From CBDVBZ01 sp965372355 (lineage in GTDB: Bacteria; Krumholzibacteriota; Krumholzibacteriia; WVZY01), in the NCBI GenBank assembly GCA_965372355.1, contig CBDVBZ010000114.1, positions 1 through 12,195 on the forward strand: a stretch of DNA of 12,195 nt, read 5' to 3'. Position 1 is the first letter of the stretch; each line of letters opens with the position of its first letter. The notes under the pieces were generated by a model, which had not been told where the DNA came from, ran no database searches, and saw nothing but the letters and a program-made list of their open reading frames with translations. Shown here piece by piece: positions 1-7,348 of the stretch. A program made the translations under genes and the position numbers.

Positions 1-776
1 CGGACCAGAAATGCATTCCAACAATCCCAGTAGTTGTACGCCTGGGTCGTCCACCAGGCGAGACCGGTGTTGACGCCGTTGACATACTCCTGGACGTGCT
101 CGTCGGTCCACGTATAGAGGTTGGGGTCGATCGCGCCGTTGCTCTCGACCAAGAACAGCGTGACCGAGATCGTACCGGTCATCGCATCGCTGTTACCGGA
201 GGGTGCCTGGGCACTCTGGAGGAGCATCCCCTGGTCTTTGAGCTGTTTGATATCGAGCCCGGCGGCGGTTAAGTTTTCCAGATACGTCCCCGGGTCCACA
301 TCGGGTCTTGGAAGCGCGTCCTGAACACCGGCCGGCCACTCGCGCGCATTATCGGTGGCATTCGAACTCGACCGCTCGAATAGCTTCTTCTGGACGTCTC
401 CGCGAACCACGGAGTTGTAGTACTCGATCATGTAGTTAGATTGCGGATCGAGCGCATCGACTTCGCCCGGCAATACTTCGGTATAGTGAATCGCCTTTAT
501 CCCCGCCCTGCCGATCAACTCGGCCCGGATCTCATACGGAACCCAGCCAAGTATCAACGACGGTGGTGACATGATCGCCACACGGCCGCCGTGTGATTGA
601 ATCTCCGCACGCGCCCGGTGCAGACCGGCGATGTCATCGCCTTCGAGCTCGACCAGCGAGAATCCGTCGAGCCAGGACACACCGTTGGAAGCATCAAGGG
701 TTTGCGCCGGCGAGGCGCCGGCGGCGAGAACGACAAACAGCGCAATGCCAATTGAGGTGGCGAATCGTTTTTTCAT
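1..776 (-). CDS. Secreted protein of unknown function, C-terminus beyond window
   Basis: An open frame starts at the ATG at 776-774 and runs without a stop off the left edge (258 codons visible). A GAGGG ribosome-binding site lies 9 bases before the ATG. The first 25 residues are a clear Sec signal peptide: a KKR n-region, a hydrophobic core and a likely cleavage after ASPA before QT, so the product is exported. The mature part is hydrophilic, acidic and aromatic-rich. Around residues 205-258 it has a beta-strand-like stretch (TGTISVTLFLVESNG) followed by a Trp/Tyr-rich segment (LAWWTTQAYNYW). I recognise no catalytic motif in the visible part. A secreted peptidase or surface protein whose active domain lies outside the window is possible, but nothing seen proves it. 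It is separated from the polysaccharide operon by a terminator and its own candidate promoter, so it is probably a separate transcript. Confidence 0.85.
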   Translation of the reverse strand, partial: MKKRFATSIGIALFVVLAAGASPAQTLDASNGVSWLDGFSLVELEGDDIAGLHRARAEIQSHGGRVAIMSPPSLILGWVPYEIRAELIGRAGIKAIHYTEVLPGEVDALDPQSNYMIEYYNSVVRGDVQKKLFERSSSNATDNAREWPAGVQDALPRPDVDPGTYLENLTAAGLDIKQLKDQGMLLQSAQAPSGNSDAMTGTISVTLFLVESNGAIDPNLYTWTDEHVQEYVNGVNTGLAWWTTQAYNYWDCWNAFLV

Positions 777-868
777 CTTTGAGTGCCCTCGAAGTTGTTA
801 GACCAGTCGATGCCCGTGCATGGTGGGGGAAGAACCACAGGGCCAGAAAACCACACCAAATCATCTAT

Positions 869-898
869 AATATATGAATTTACACCATGCAGGCGCAA
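869..898 (-). promoter_or_regulatory. Candidate sigma70-like promoter of the secreted-protein gene
   Basis: Reading the minus strand, TTGCGC (898-893) is followed after 18 bases by TATATT (874-869) in a locally A/T-rich patch. This would give a leader of roughly 85-90 bases before the ATG at 776. The match is partial (-35: 4 of 6; -10: 5 of 6), so this is only a candidate. It lies just after the terminator-like hairpin of the upstream operon, which fits a boundary between two transcripts. Confidence 0.35.
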
Positions 899-901
899 CG
901 C

Positions 902-922
902 AAAAGCGATTTCTCAGACCGC
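902..922 (-). terminator. Candidate intrinsic terminator of the PGA-like operon
   Basis: On the minus strand, GCGGT (922-918) can pair with ATCGC (910-906) across a 7-base loop, with one G-U pair, and TTTT follows directly (905-902). It begins about 9 bases after the TAG of the deacetylase gene. The stem is short (5 bp), so the hairpin would be weak. Its position at the end of a four-gene operon and before a candidate promoter supports the call. Confidence 0.42.
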
Positions 923-931
923 AGCGGGCAC

Positions 932-1942
932 CTACCGCGGAAACATCGCCGAATAACTCTGGATCGACGTCCTGGCCGTAATCAAGTAACGATTGATCAC
1001 GGCGTCCTCTACCGGCATCCGTGTGTTGGCACCCTGTTCGAGCGTGGCCAGGCTCCGAAACCCCGCGAGCGTGGCCAGGCTATCCAGTTCGGTGTTTCTG
1101 CCACTGTAGGGCCAGGCGAGATGCCGCGCGTCATGACCGAGATGCTCCGCGATCAGCCGTCTGGATTTTGTAAGATCGTCCAGAATGGCTTCACGCCACG
1201 AGACACCGCCCGGCGGTTCGTACCCCGCCTCGCTCATCGCGATCGATACGGGGAGATGCCCTTTTTTGGACCGGACGATGTGGTGCAACCTGTGCGAGTG
1301 TGACTCGATCGTAAACACGCCGCTGCTTTGCAGCAACCGCAGCTCCCGCCACGTGAGTACATCGAACCCTTCCCATTTCGTCCCAACCCGGCTGGTGACG
1401 ACATAGAGTGTTGCTTTCATACCGTGTTTCTTGAGTATCGGATACGCAATGTCGAGAACACTGTGGGCGCCGTCGTCGAATGTGATCGCGACGGTTTTCT
1501 CAGGCAACTCGATCAACCCCGCACGCCACGCCATGAGCTCATCCACGCTGATCGCCGTGTAACCCTGCTCCTTGAGATACACGATTTCCTTCTCGAAGGC
1601 GGATGCGGTCTGCGTCCAGACATCCAGATCGTCGAGCAACGGTAGATTGAACAACAGCGCACCGAGGATTTTGATCACCTCGAGTGGGTTCGTGTCCTTG
1701 CGCAAGAAGTGGTGACAGAGCGCCGGCACACCCTCGGTGCTGTAATCCGCCGCTCTGGACGGCGTGCCGAAGTGATCGGGGACCTGGGGATACACCGGGT
1801 TGAGAGCGCCGACGGAGAGACTGCGATCGCCGGTCCCGTGCGCGGAAAAGGATCCCACGAGAAGAAGGAAAAGGCACACGGTGACCCCCGCGACAATCAA
1901 GCCGCCCCGCAGTTCTTTTAGATTCTGCCTCGATTCGGCCAT
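932..1942 (-). CDS. PgaB/IcaB-like polysaccharide N-deacetylase (NodB fold), membrane-anchored
   Basis: A carbohydrate esterase 4 protein of 336 residues, predicted to remove N-acetyl groups from an exported poly-N-acetylglucosamine chain in the periplasm. An N-terminal hydrophobic helix at about residues 13-34 serves as anchor or uncleaved signal; no lipobox cysteine is seen, whereas E. coli PgaB is a lipoprotein. NodB motifs visible are TFDDG (154-158, catalytic and metal Asp 156/157), a metal-binding SHSHRLH (His215 and His220) and WPYS (277-280). The five-residue step between the two histidines is that of PgaB rather than the four-residue step of typical peptidoglycan deacetylases. The second, hydrolase-like domain of PgaB (about 670 residues in E. 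coli) is absent, so the domain layout is closer to IcaB. The ATG lies 2 bases after the TAA of the PgaA-like gene and no strong ribosome-binding site is seen, so translation is probably coupled. The family call is firm; the PGA role is inferred from neighbours. Confidence 0.9.
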   Translation of the reverse strand: MAESRQNLKELRGGLIVAGVTVCLFLLLVGSFSAHGTGDRSLSVGALNPVYPQVPDHFGTPSRAADYSTEGVPALCHHFLRKDTNPLEVIKILGALLFNLPLLDDLDVWTQTASAFEKEIVYLKEQGYTAISVDELMAWRAGLIELPEKTVAITFDDGAHSVLDIAYPILKKHGMKATLYVVTSRVGTKWEGFDVLTWRELRLLQSSGVFTIESHSHRLHHIVRSKKGHLPVSIAMSEAGYEPPGGVSWREAILDDLTKSRRLIAEHLGHDARHLAWPYSGRNTELDSLATLAGFRSLATLEQGANTRMPVEDAVINRYLITARTSIQSYSAMFPR

Positions 1943-1944
1943 GA

Positions 1945-3666
1945 TTAGCGGGGAAGGTAGAAGTCGAGTGTTATGTAGAAACCCTTTGCGCGAAAACCAT
2001 CGGCGGCCGCCAGCCGTGAGCCGGAATGCACGTAGCCGGCTTTCAGATAGCCGTTGCCGCTGATTTTGAACTGGAGCTCGGTCTCGAAGGCGCCCGTCGT
2101 CGCCCAGTTGTCGCCCTCCTCCTTCTCGCTCCCCATCGCACCGGATATCATGAACCTTACGCGCTTTCCGATGTCAGTGACGAGACGCGCACCACCCGTC
2201 AGCTGGATGTAGCTGGAGGGATTGAAGTAGCCGTGGGACAGCTCCTTCTTGAAATTCAGATACTCGAGTGTCTGAAACAATGTAATAACGTTGTGATCCT
2301 CATAGGGAAATCGGAGTCGCGGCGGTGACCACTCGAGCCGCTCGCCGACGGCGAAGCGGGCGTTGCTATCGCTGTAGGTCCGGTAGCTCGGCTCGACAAA
2401 CGCCCTCACCTGCGGTGAGATCCGCCAGTCCAGACCGACGTTCGTTGTCGTCAAATGAATCTGCCGGAACACGGTCTGCGGGATAACGAGTGTCTGCCGC
2501 GAGTTGCCGATATCGAGCCGCACCCAATCGGCTGGAAAAATCGTTGCATAGGCGTCCCAGACAAACAGATTGAAATCATCCACCGGCACGGTGTCGGGTG
2601 GAACCGCGACGGGATCGAACCTGTTCCACTGATACCCGGGGGCCAGGTTGAGTTCGAGCGCGTCACTGAGCCGCTGGCGCAGCGGCACCATGATCTGATC
2701 GCGGTCGATATCCGGCCGCTGATCCTGAGTCAGCCGCCCTTTTGTGTATTCGACACCGACCCGGGTCAGGTGTGCCACATCCATACCCACCAGTACCACC
2801 AATGCCCGATATTCGCCGTCCGTCGTGTTGTCGCGATAGAGAGCGGTGTTCGAATTGTCGATCGACCCGCGGCGGTCGAAAGATTCCTTTTCGCGTGTGA
2901 AATCGTCACCCGTCCCCGCCGCCTCGAGGGTCTCCAGAGCAACATCCGGGCGTCCCGCCGACTCCTGGGCGGTCGCCAGTCCCTTTATCGCCTCGGTGTC
3001 ACTGGGGTCGTCGGTGAGCAGATCCTCGTATATCAACTGCGCCTGCCGTGGCCGCCCCGACCACAACGTGACCTCCGCAAGCCCCAGACGCGCATCGTGG
3101 TGTAGTGGATCCTCATCGAGGACCTGACGGTACGTCCGCTCCGCGGATGTATAGTCCTGTTGCCAGGACTTCGTCTTGGCCCGACCGACGAGCACATCGT
3201 TCTTGCGGTCGCCCGCCTCGGTCAGCAGCGAATCATAGTAGGCCTCCGACTCCGCCAGCCGGTCACCCCATGCGAGGGCGCGCGCGATACCCAGTCCGGC
3301 GTCCAGGTTGTTGGGCTCGCCGAGTAGTGTGTACTCGTACCACCAGATCGCCGAATCGGGCATCTCAGCCCATGTGTACTGGTGAGCGAGCTCGATAGCC
3401 ACGCTGGAGAGGACGAGAGGTTTCTGTTCGACCGCAGCGAGATACAAATTGATCGCTTTGCGATGGTCGTCGTTCTCCGCGGCGATGCGGGCCTCGTATA
3501 CCAGGTCCCATTCCGTCAGCTCGCCGGCCTCAACCGGCGCGACCGCACCTGCCACGAGCAGGACAACGGCGAAGACATGTAACACGGGCCTGAGGGCAGC
3601 CCTTCCAGGACAGGCTGACGTCCCACGGGCGCAGCTCAATCGCCAATATGCGTGTTTTCTATTCAT
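1945..3666 (-). CDS. PgaA-like outer-membrane exporter: TPR domain plus beta-barrel
   Basis: Predicted exporter that carries the polysaccharide across the periplasm and outer membrane. The chosen start is ATG 3666-3664 (573 residues), with GAGG 10 bases upstream. A TTG at 3675 would sit almost on the ribosome-binding site and is unlikely. A signal peptide (core about residues 29-44) ends near VEA47. Residues about 55-255 are helical TPR-like repeats with the A-x-x-x-Y and LGLA/GLA signatures. From about 285 to the end the sequence alternates polar and hydrophobic residues, as in an outer-membrane barrel, ending ITLDFYLPR. A GYFNPSSY segment (about 479-486) resembles the Y-F-S-P motif shared by BcsC and PgaA barrels. 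At 573 residues it is much shorter than E. coli PgaA (807). It begins 22 bases after the glycosyltransferase stop and ends 2 bases before the deacetylase ATG. BcsC- or AlgK/E-like exporters share this architecture; the neighbours favour PgaA. Confidence 0.82.
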   Translation of the reverse strand: MNRKHAYWRLSCARGTSACPGRAALRPVLHVFAVVLLVAGAVAPVEAGELTEWDLVYEARIAAENDDHRKAINLYLAAVEQKPLVLSSVAIELAHQYTWAEMPDSAIWWYEYTLLGEPNNLDAGLGIARALAWGDRLAESEAYYDSLLTEAGDRKNDVLVGRAKTKSWQQDYTSAERTYRQVLDEDPLHHDARLGLAEVTLWSGRPRQAQLIYEDLLTDDPSDTEAIKGLATAQESAGRPDVALETLEAAGTGDDFTREKESFDRRGSIDNSNTALYRDNTTDGEYRALVVLVGMDVAHLTRVGVEYTKGRLTQDQRPDIDRDQIMVPLRQRLSDALELNLAPGYQWNRFDPVAVPPDTVPVDDFNLFVWDAYATIFPADWVRLDIGNSRQTLVIPQTVFRQIHLTTTNVGLDWRISPQVRAFVEPSYRTYSDSNARFAVGERLEWSPPRLRFPYEDHNVITLFQTLEYLNFKKELSHGYFNPSSYIQLTGGARLVTDIGKRVRFMISGAMGSEKEEGDNWATTGAFETELQFKISGNGYLKAGYVHSGSRLAAADGFRAKGFYITLDFYLPR

Positions 3667-3688
3667 CGGTGTCAAACCTCAACCTTGG

Positions 3689-4951
3689 CTATCCGGTTTC
3701 CCTGACCGGCGTCCATCGCACGGGACGCTTCCTCTTCTGATGCCAGAACCCGGCCGGTGTTGACGTAACCGTCACCACGGCCATCATGATCCAGTAGACG
3801 ATGGGGTACAAAACGGCGAGCACGTAGTACCACGGAAGGCTCTTGTCGTAGCGTCGATCGAGAAGAACGCCAACGAGGAGCTGGGCCAGACACATCGTAC
3901 CAATCAGCATTCCCCAGTAGTTGGGTATCGGCGAGGCGCCGACCGGCGGAAACCCCGCCGCGTACGACACGGTCCACAACGCCGTCAGAACCACAAACAG
4001 GAACGCCCACAGAATCGACAGATACGATTCCGCCACGACCGGCCACAGCCTCCGTGCGCGCCACGTCAGAGCTGTCTTGCCATGACGGCGCATGACCTGG
4101 GCGAGACCTTTGGACCATCGTCTTCGCTGGTGCCACAAACCGCGAAAGCTCACCGGCACGCGCATCCACACAATCGCCCTTGGCTCGTAGCGGATGTCCC
4201 AGTTGCGGAGCTGGAGTTTCCACGTGAGGTCGATGTCCTCCGTCGCCATGTCGGGGCTGTACATACCCACGTCGAGAAGCGCCATCTTGTGAAACGCTCC
4301 GACAACGCCACTCATCGTCAGCAGCTTGCCCCAGGTTCGGGCGCCTCGTCTCTGCAGCGACACAATCGATGCAAACTCGATCGCCTGGATCTTGCCGAGG
4401 AAGCTCCGGCGGTTCGCGACCCTGGGGTTGCCGGTGACGGCGCCGACGCGTGGTGATTTAAAATGCGGTACGAGTCGCTGCAGGATCTGCGGGTCGGGTA
4501 TGGCATCGGCATCGATAGTCAGAATGATCTCACCCTCCGCGTAAGGGATGAAATCGTTCAAGGCCATCGCCTTGCCCTCGTTCAGACGCTTCCGCACGAC
4601 ACGAATCTTCCCCGCGTCCACGTACGGCTTGAGCTTCTGCGGTGTCTCGTCCGTCGATCCGTCATCGACAATGACGATTTCGTAGTTCTCATAATCTATC
4701 GTGAGACAGCCCTCGACCGTTTGTTCGATATGGTCTTGCTCGTTGAACGCTGCGATCAGAATCGTAACGGCGGGTTTGTAATCATCAGCTGTGACGACAC
4801 AGCCCTTGCGCTCGCGCCGCACAAAGAAGAGCACACTCGCAAACACCCAAAGAGCACTCGAGAAGATGGGAAACCACGCGAAGAAAATCAGGGCCGCGAG
4901 ATACACGCCGTTTCTCTGGATCGTGTCGAGGATGGTAATCAGATCAGGCAT
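3689..4951 (-). CDS. pgaC: PgaC-like processive family 2 glycosyltransferase (poly-GlcNAc synthase)
   Basis: Inner-membrane synthase predicted to polymerise UDP-N-acetylglucosamine into beta-1,6-linked poly-GlcNAc and pass it through the membrane. The frame is open to 5077, but the ATG at 4951 (MPDLITIL) is preferred: it overlaps the end of the PgaD-like gene by 8 bases, has AGAGG 12 bases upstream and gives 420 residues, near the 441 of E. coli PgaC. The longer start would overlap the previous gene by 134 bases. Order of elements: a hydrophobic region at about 16-45, then the GT2 domain with DDGS (96-99), DAD (147-149), TED (237-239, catalytic base) and QRRRW (275-279), then three membrane helices at about 307-329, 345-364 and 374-396. 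There is no PilZ domain, which argues against bacterial cellulose synthase BcsA. Hyaluronan or chitin-type synthases share these motifs; the PgaD-, PgaA- and PgaB-like neighbours decide the call. Confidence 0.9.
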   Translation of the reverse strand: MPDLITILDTIQRNGVYLAALIFFAWFPIFSSALWVFASVLFFVRRERKGCVVTADDYKPAVTILIAAFNEQDHIEQTVEGCLTIDYENYEIVIVDDGSTDETPQKLKPYVDAGKIRVVRKRLNEGKAMALNDFIPYAEGEIILTIDADAIPDPQILQRLVPHFKSPRVGAVTGNPRVANRRSFLGKIQAIEFASIVSLQRRGARTWGKLLTMSGVVGAFHKMALLDVGMYSPDMATEDIDLTWKLQLRNWDIRYEPRAIVWMRVPVSFRGLWHQRRRWSKGLAQVMRRHGKTALTWRARRLWPVVAESYLSILWAFLFVVLTALWTVSYAAGFPPVGASPIPNYWGMLIGTMCLAQLLVGVLLDRRYDKSLPWYYVLAVLYPIVYWIMMAVVTVTSTPAGFWHQKRKRPVRWTPVRETG

Positions 4952-5339
4952 CGGTATCACGGGCCTCTGGAGAGGTTCGGAGGATCTTTTCCTCGGTAAC
5001 CCCGTCGGTTCTGACGATGCGTTTGACTTCGATTTCGATATAATTCGACTGGCGCAGGTCAGTCGCGTTATCGACAACGATCCACCTGCCCATGTAATCC
5101 CTCATCGGGGTGTCAACACCCATCAGCCTTGTCCGTCGCCTTTGGAGTCGTCTGGCGAGCCGGACGTTGTAGTAGACCCACACGACAAGATAGAGAGCGC
5201 TAAGAAACGCCAGGGCACCAAGCGTAACGATGGCCAGCTGTGTATCCTCGCTCATGGGCCGTCGCATCACGATCTTCCAATAGCAGACAAAGACAACCCA
5301 GAGCAGCACGGCGATTATTGCGTGAATAGTACTTCTCAA
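4944..5339 (-). CDS. pgaD: PgaD-like small inner-membrane partner of the glycosyltransferase
   Basis: A 131-residue protein with two membrane helices (about residues 4-24 and 36-55) followed by a basic cytoplasmic tail. Size, topology and the VWVYYNVRLARR sequence at the end of the second helix resemble E. coli PgaD (137 residues, VWALYNKLRFQK). PgaD binds PgaC and is needed for synthase activity; in E. coli the pair senses cyclic di-GMP. The tail (about 75-131) is acidic near its end and unlike anything I recognise. The start is a TTG at 5339-5337: the frame is open upstream to a TAA near 5385, but no ATG or GTG occurs there, and the next internal ATG (residue 25) would remove the first helix. 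No strong ribosome-binding site is visible. It is the first gene of the four-gene operon, whereas pgaD is last in E. coli. The call rests on topology, the short motif and context. Confidence 0.75.
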   Translation of the reverse strand: MRSTIHAIIAVLLWVVFVCYWKIVMRRPMSEDTQLAIVTLGALAFLSALYLVVWVYYNVRLARRLQRRRTRLMGVDTPMRDYMGRWIVVDNATDLRQSNYIEIEVKRIVRTDGVTEEKILRTSPEARDTDA

Positions 5340-5389
5340 ATCACTTACGTCCGCTTCGCCAGAGAAACGCTGAAAATTGCGTAATTAAC

Positions 5390-5418
5390 AACATAGATTT
5401 GTGCAACGTCCATGCCAC
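5390..5418 (-). promoter_or_regulatory. Candidate promoter of the PGA-like operon
   Basis: On the minus strand, GTGGCA (5418-5413) is followed after 17 bases by TATGTT (5395-5390), each matching 4 of 6 sigma70 consensus positions. A transcript from here would have a leader of about 45 bases before the TTG start at 5339. The stretch is A/T-rich compared with its surroundings and lies between the phosphatase stop and the operon start. The match is weak; another sigma factor could be used. Confidence 0.28.
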
Positions 5419-5444
5419 GGCCCCTGTTACACGAGCCATCGAGA

Positions 5445-5460
5445 AACCGGTCCCCCGGTT
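5445..5460 (-). terminator. Short G/C-rich hairpin after the phosphatase gene
   Basis: The minus strand reads AACCGG, a 4-base loop, then CCGGTT: a perfect 6-bp stem starting 41 bases after the phosphatase stop. Only TTTCT follows the stem (sharing its last two bases), so it is a poor intrinsic terminator. It could slow or end transcription before the PGA-like operon, or be a processing site. Confidence 0.3.
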
Positions 5461-5501
5461 GGCGGGGTGTGTCGTCCGATCGATTCGGGCACGAAAGTGA
5501 T

Positions 5502-7280
5502 TTACTTTTTCAAGGCGATGAACGTGAGGTCGTCGGTCTGAGGAGCGTTCTGCATAAACGCGTGGAGGTACTTACGAAGTTCCGAGCAGATCTTTGATGT
5601 CGACAGTCCGCGGTTCTTTCTGACAAACCGCACGAGACGTTTGAGGCCAAACGGCTCGTCCTTTGGGTTCACGGCATCGGTGGTGCCGTCTGTGTAGGCG
5701 AGGAAGAGATTGTCCGCCAGGTCGAACTCGCCCTCCTGTAACTCGTTGTTTTCAAATACACCTAGGACCGGTCCACCGACTTCGAGAAGTGTGTGGTGCC
5801 CATTGGGTTTCATGAGTATCGGCGGTTCGTGGCCCGCGTTGCAGTAGGTCACGCGTCCGGTCCTCGGATCCAGAACCGCGATAAACGCCGTTACGAAATC
5901 TTCCGGACGCACCGTCTCGAGAAGTATCTGGTTGGCGCGGTTGGCGATGTCCCGGGCGCTCGTATAGTAGGGCGCTACCGTGTGGAGTGTCGCTCGAAAA
6001 CTCGCCATGATGATCGAGGCCGGCACCCCCTTTCCCGCCACATCCCCGATGGCAAAAGCGACGAGAGGTTTGGCCAGCGGGAAAACATCGAGGTAGTCCC
6101 CACTCAGCTCTAATGAGGGATAATTCCTGCCCGTCAGCGTATACTTTCCCAGTCTTTGAGAGCTGCTGGGCGTAAAGAACTCCTGCACGGTCCGTGCTAT
6201 CTTAAGTTCCCTCTGGATTTCCAGTTTGACCCGTTCTTGCTCATAAAGCCTTGCACGCTCAACAGATATAGCCGCTTGCGCCGCAAATGTATCCAGAAGG
6301 CGCAGGTCGCGCCTGCGATAGGCATCGAGTTGTCGACTCTCGAGGTTAACGAGGCCGATAACCTTGCCGCGGCTGAGCATCGGTGTGACCATTTCGGACC
6401 GGGTCCGCCGGCTGGCCCTGACGTAGCGCTTGTCCTTTGAGACATCCGGCACGATCGTCCCCCTCTTGCGGCGGGCCGTCCAGCCGACGACGCCCTCGTC
6501 GAGTTTGAGACGCAGCTTGTTCTCCCGACCGGGCCGGTAGCCCTGCTGCGCATAGCTGACGAGTTCCTGGCTCGTGCTATCGAGTACGAAAATCGCTGCC
6601 GCATCGAAAGGAACGATCTTCCCGAGACTGTCGAGAATCAGATTCAATACCTGATCCAGTGTCAACGCCTTGTTCAGCGCCATACCGGTTTTATAGAGCA
6701 GCGCACTCTCGAGACCACTCCGTTCCACTTCGCGATACAAACGCGCGTTGTCGATCGCGGCGGCAATCTGATCGCCCAGCGTCAGAAAGACATCGAGATC
6801 ATCCTTGGTGAACCCCCCTGCCCGGCGGCGGTTGACCGCCCCGATGACCCCGATCAGCTTGTTGCGCCGCTTGAGTGGGATGCTCATGATTGAGCGTGTT
6901 TTCATCCCGAGCCTGCGCTCCAGGTCGGCGGAGTAGCGTTTGTCTTTTGCAAGGTCGTTGATGACGAGCGGTTGTTCCTTCTGGGCGACCCAACCGACTA
7001 CGCCTTCACCGATCGGCACCTTCAACCCGACGATGTCCTTGCCTCTCTTGCCCTGCGCGAACCTGAAAACCAGGTTTTCCCGCTTCGCGTCGCAGAAAAG
7101 AATCGACACCGTCTCTACCTGCAGCGCCCCCTTGACGATCTTGACGATGACCTTGAGGAGCTGATCGAGATCGAGGGTCGAGTTCAAGGCGCGGCTCGAG
7201 CGTGTCAGAAACTCGAGCTGCTTGACGCGCTCTTTCAGGTTCTGTTTTTCGGAATCTTTTGTTTTCGATGCTCGTGCCAT
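5502..7280 (-). CDS. GAF-GAF-PP2C serine/threonine phosphatase (RsbU/SpoIIE type)
   Basis: A cytosolic signalling phosphatase of 592 residues with no membrane segment. Order: a short basic and coiled N-terminus (1-28), GAF domain 1 (about 30-180), GAF domain 2 (about 195-340), a helical coiled-coil linker (340-368) and a C-terminal SpoIIE/PP2C domain (about 375-592). Metal-binding signatures are SGDYLD (393-398), IGDVAGKG (411-418), YTDGTTD (529-535) and TDDLT (582-586), so all key aspartates are present and the enzyme should be active. The two GAF domains look like a tandem duplication: both contain EGVVGW and then DxxKDKRY. GAF domains commonly bind small ligands or report redox or nucleotide signals. 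Relatives dephosphorylate an anti-anti-sigma (STAS) protein in partner switching; no STAS or HPK partner gene is in this window. ATG 7280 has AAGG 6 bases upstream and a promoter with a dyad. It sits directly upstream of the PGA-like operon, so a role in controlling it is possible but unproven. Confidence 0.93.
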   Translation of the reverse strand: MARASKTKDSEKQNLKERVKQLEFLTRSSRALNSTLDLDQLLKVIVKIVKGALQVETVSILFCDAKRENLVFRFAQGKRGKDIVGLKVPIGEGVVGWVAQKEQPLVINDLAKDKRYSADLERRLGMKTRSIMSIPLKRRNKLIGVIGAVNRRRAGGFTKDDLDVFLTLGDQIAAAIDNARLYREVERSGLESALLYKTGMALNKALTLDQVLNLILDSLGKIVPFDAAAIFVLDSTSQELVSYAQQGYRPGRENKLRLKLDEGVVGWTARRKRGTIVPDVSKDKRYVRASRRTRSEMVTPMLSRGKVIGLVNLESRQLDAYRRRDLRLLDTFAAQAAISVERARLYEQERVKLEIQRELKIARTVQEFFTPSSSQRLGKYTLTGRNYPSLELSGDYLDVFPLAKPLVAFAIGDVAGKGVPASIIMASFRATLHTVAPYYTSARDIANRANQILLETVRPEDFVTAFIAVLDPRTGRVTYCNAGHEPPILMKPNGHHTLLEVGGPVLGVFENNELQEGEFDLADNLFLAYTDGTTDAVNPKDEPFGLKRLVRFVRKNRGLSTSKICSELRKYLHAFMQNAPQTDDLTFIALKK

Positions 7281-7318
7281 ATCACACCTTCGCCAGCAAG
7301 GGCCGTAGAAGCTGAGCG

Positions 7319-7348
7319 AGCATAGGGAAGAGCGGATAGATCTGTCAA
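7319..7348 (-). promoter_or_regulatory. Sigma70-like promoter of the phosphatase gene
   Basis: On the minus strand, a perfect TTGACA (7348-7343) is followed after 18 bases by TATGCT (7324-7319), which matches 4 of 6. Transcription would start near 7312, about 30 bases before the ATG at 7280. The -35 box lies inside the gap of a perfect inverted repeat (7331-7358), which suggests repressor or activator control. Confidence 0.62.

Noticed and set aside
3667..3675. TTG start of the PgaA-like gene
   Set aside because: The only ribosome-binding site (GAGG) would be about one base from this TTG, but is 10 bases from the ATG at 3666.
3689..4951. Bacterial cellulose synthase BcsA as the identity of the glycosyltransferase
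   Set aside because: There is no PilZ domain, the protein is about half the length of BcsA, and a PgaD-like gene and a NodB deacetylase are neighbours, which cellulose loci lack.
4952..5077. 42-codon N-terminal extension of the glycosyltransferase
   Set aside because: It overlaps the PgaD-like gene by 134 bases and encodes a Ser/Arg-rich stretch with no membrane or domain character. The ATG at 4951 fits the family length and the usual short gene overlap.
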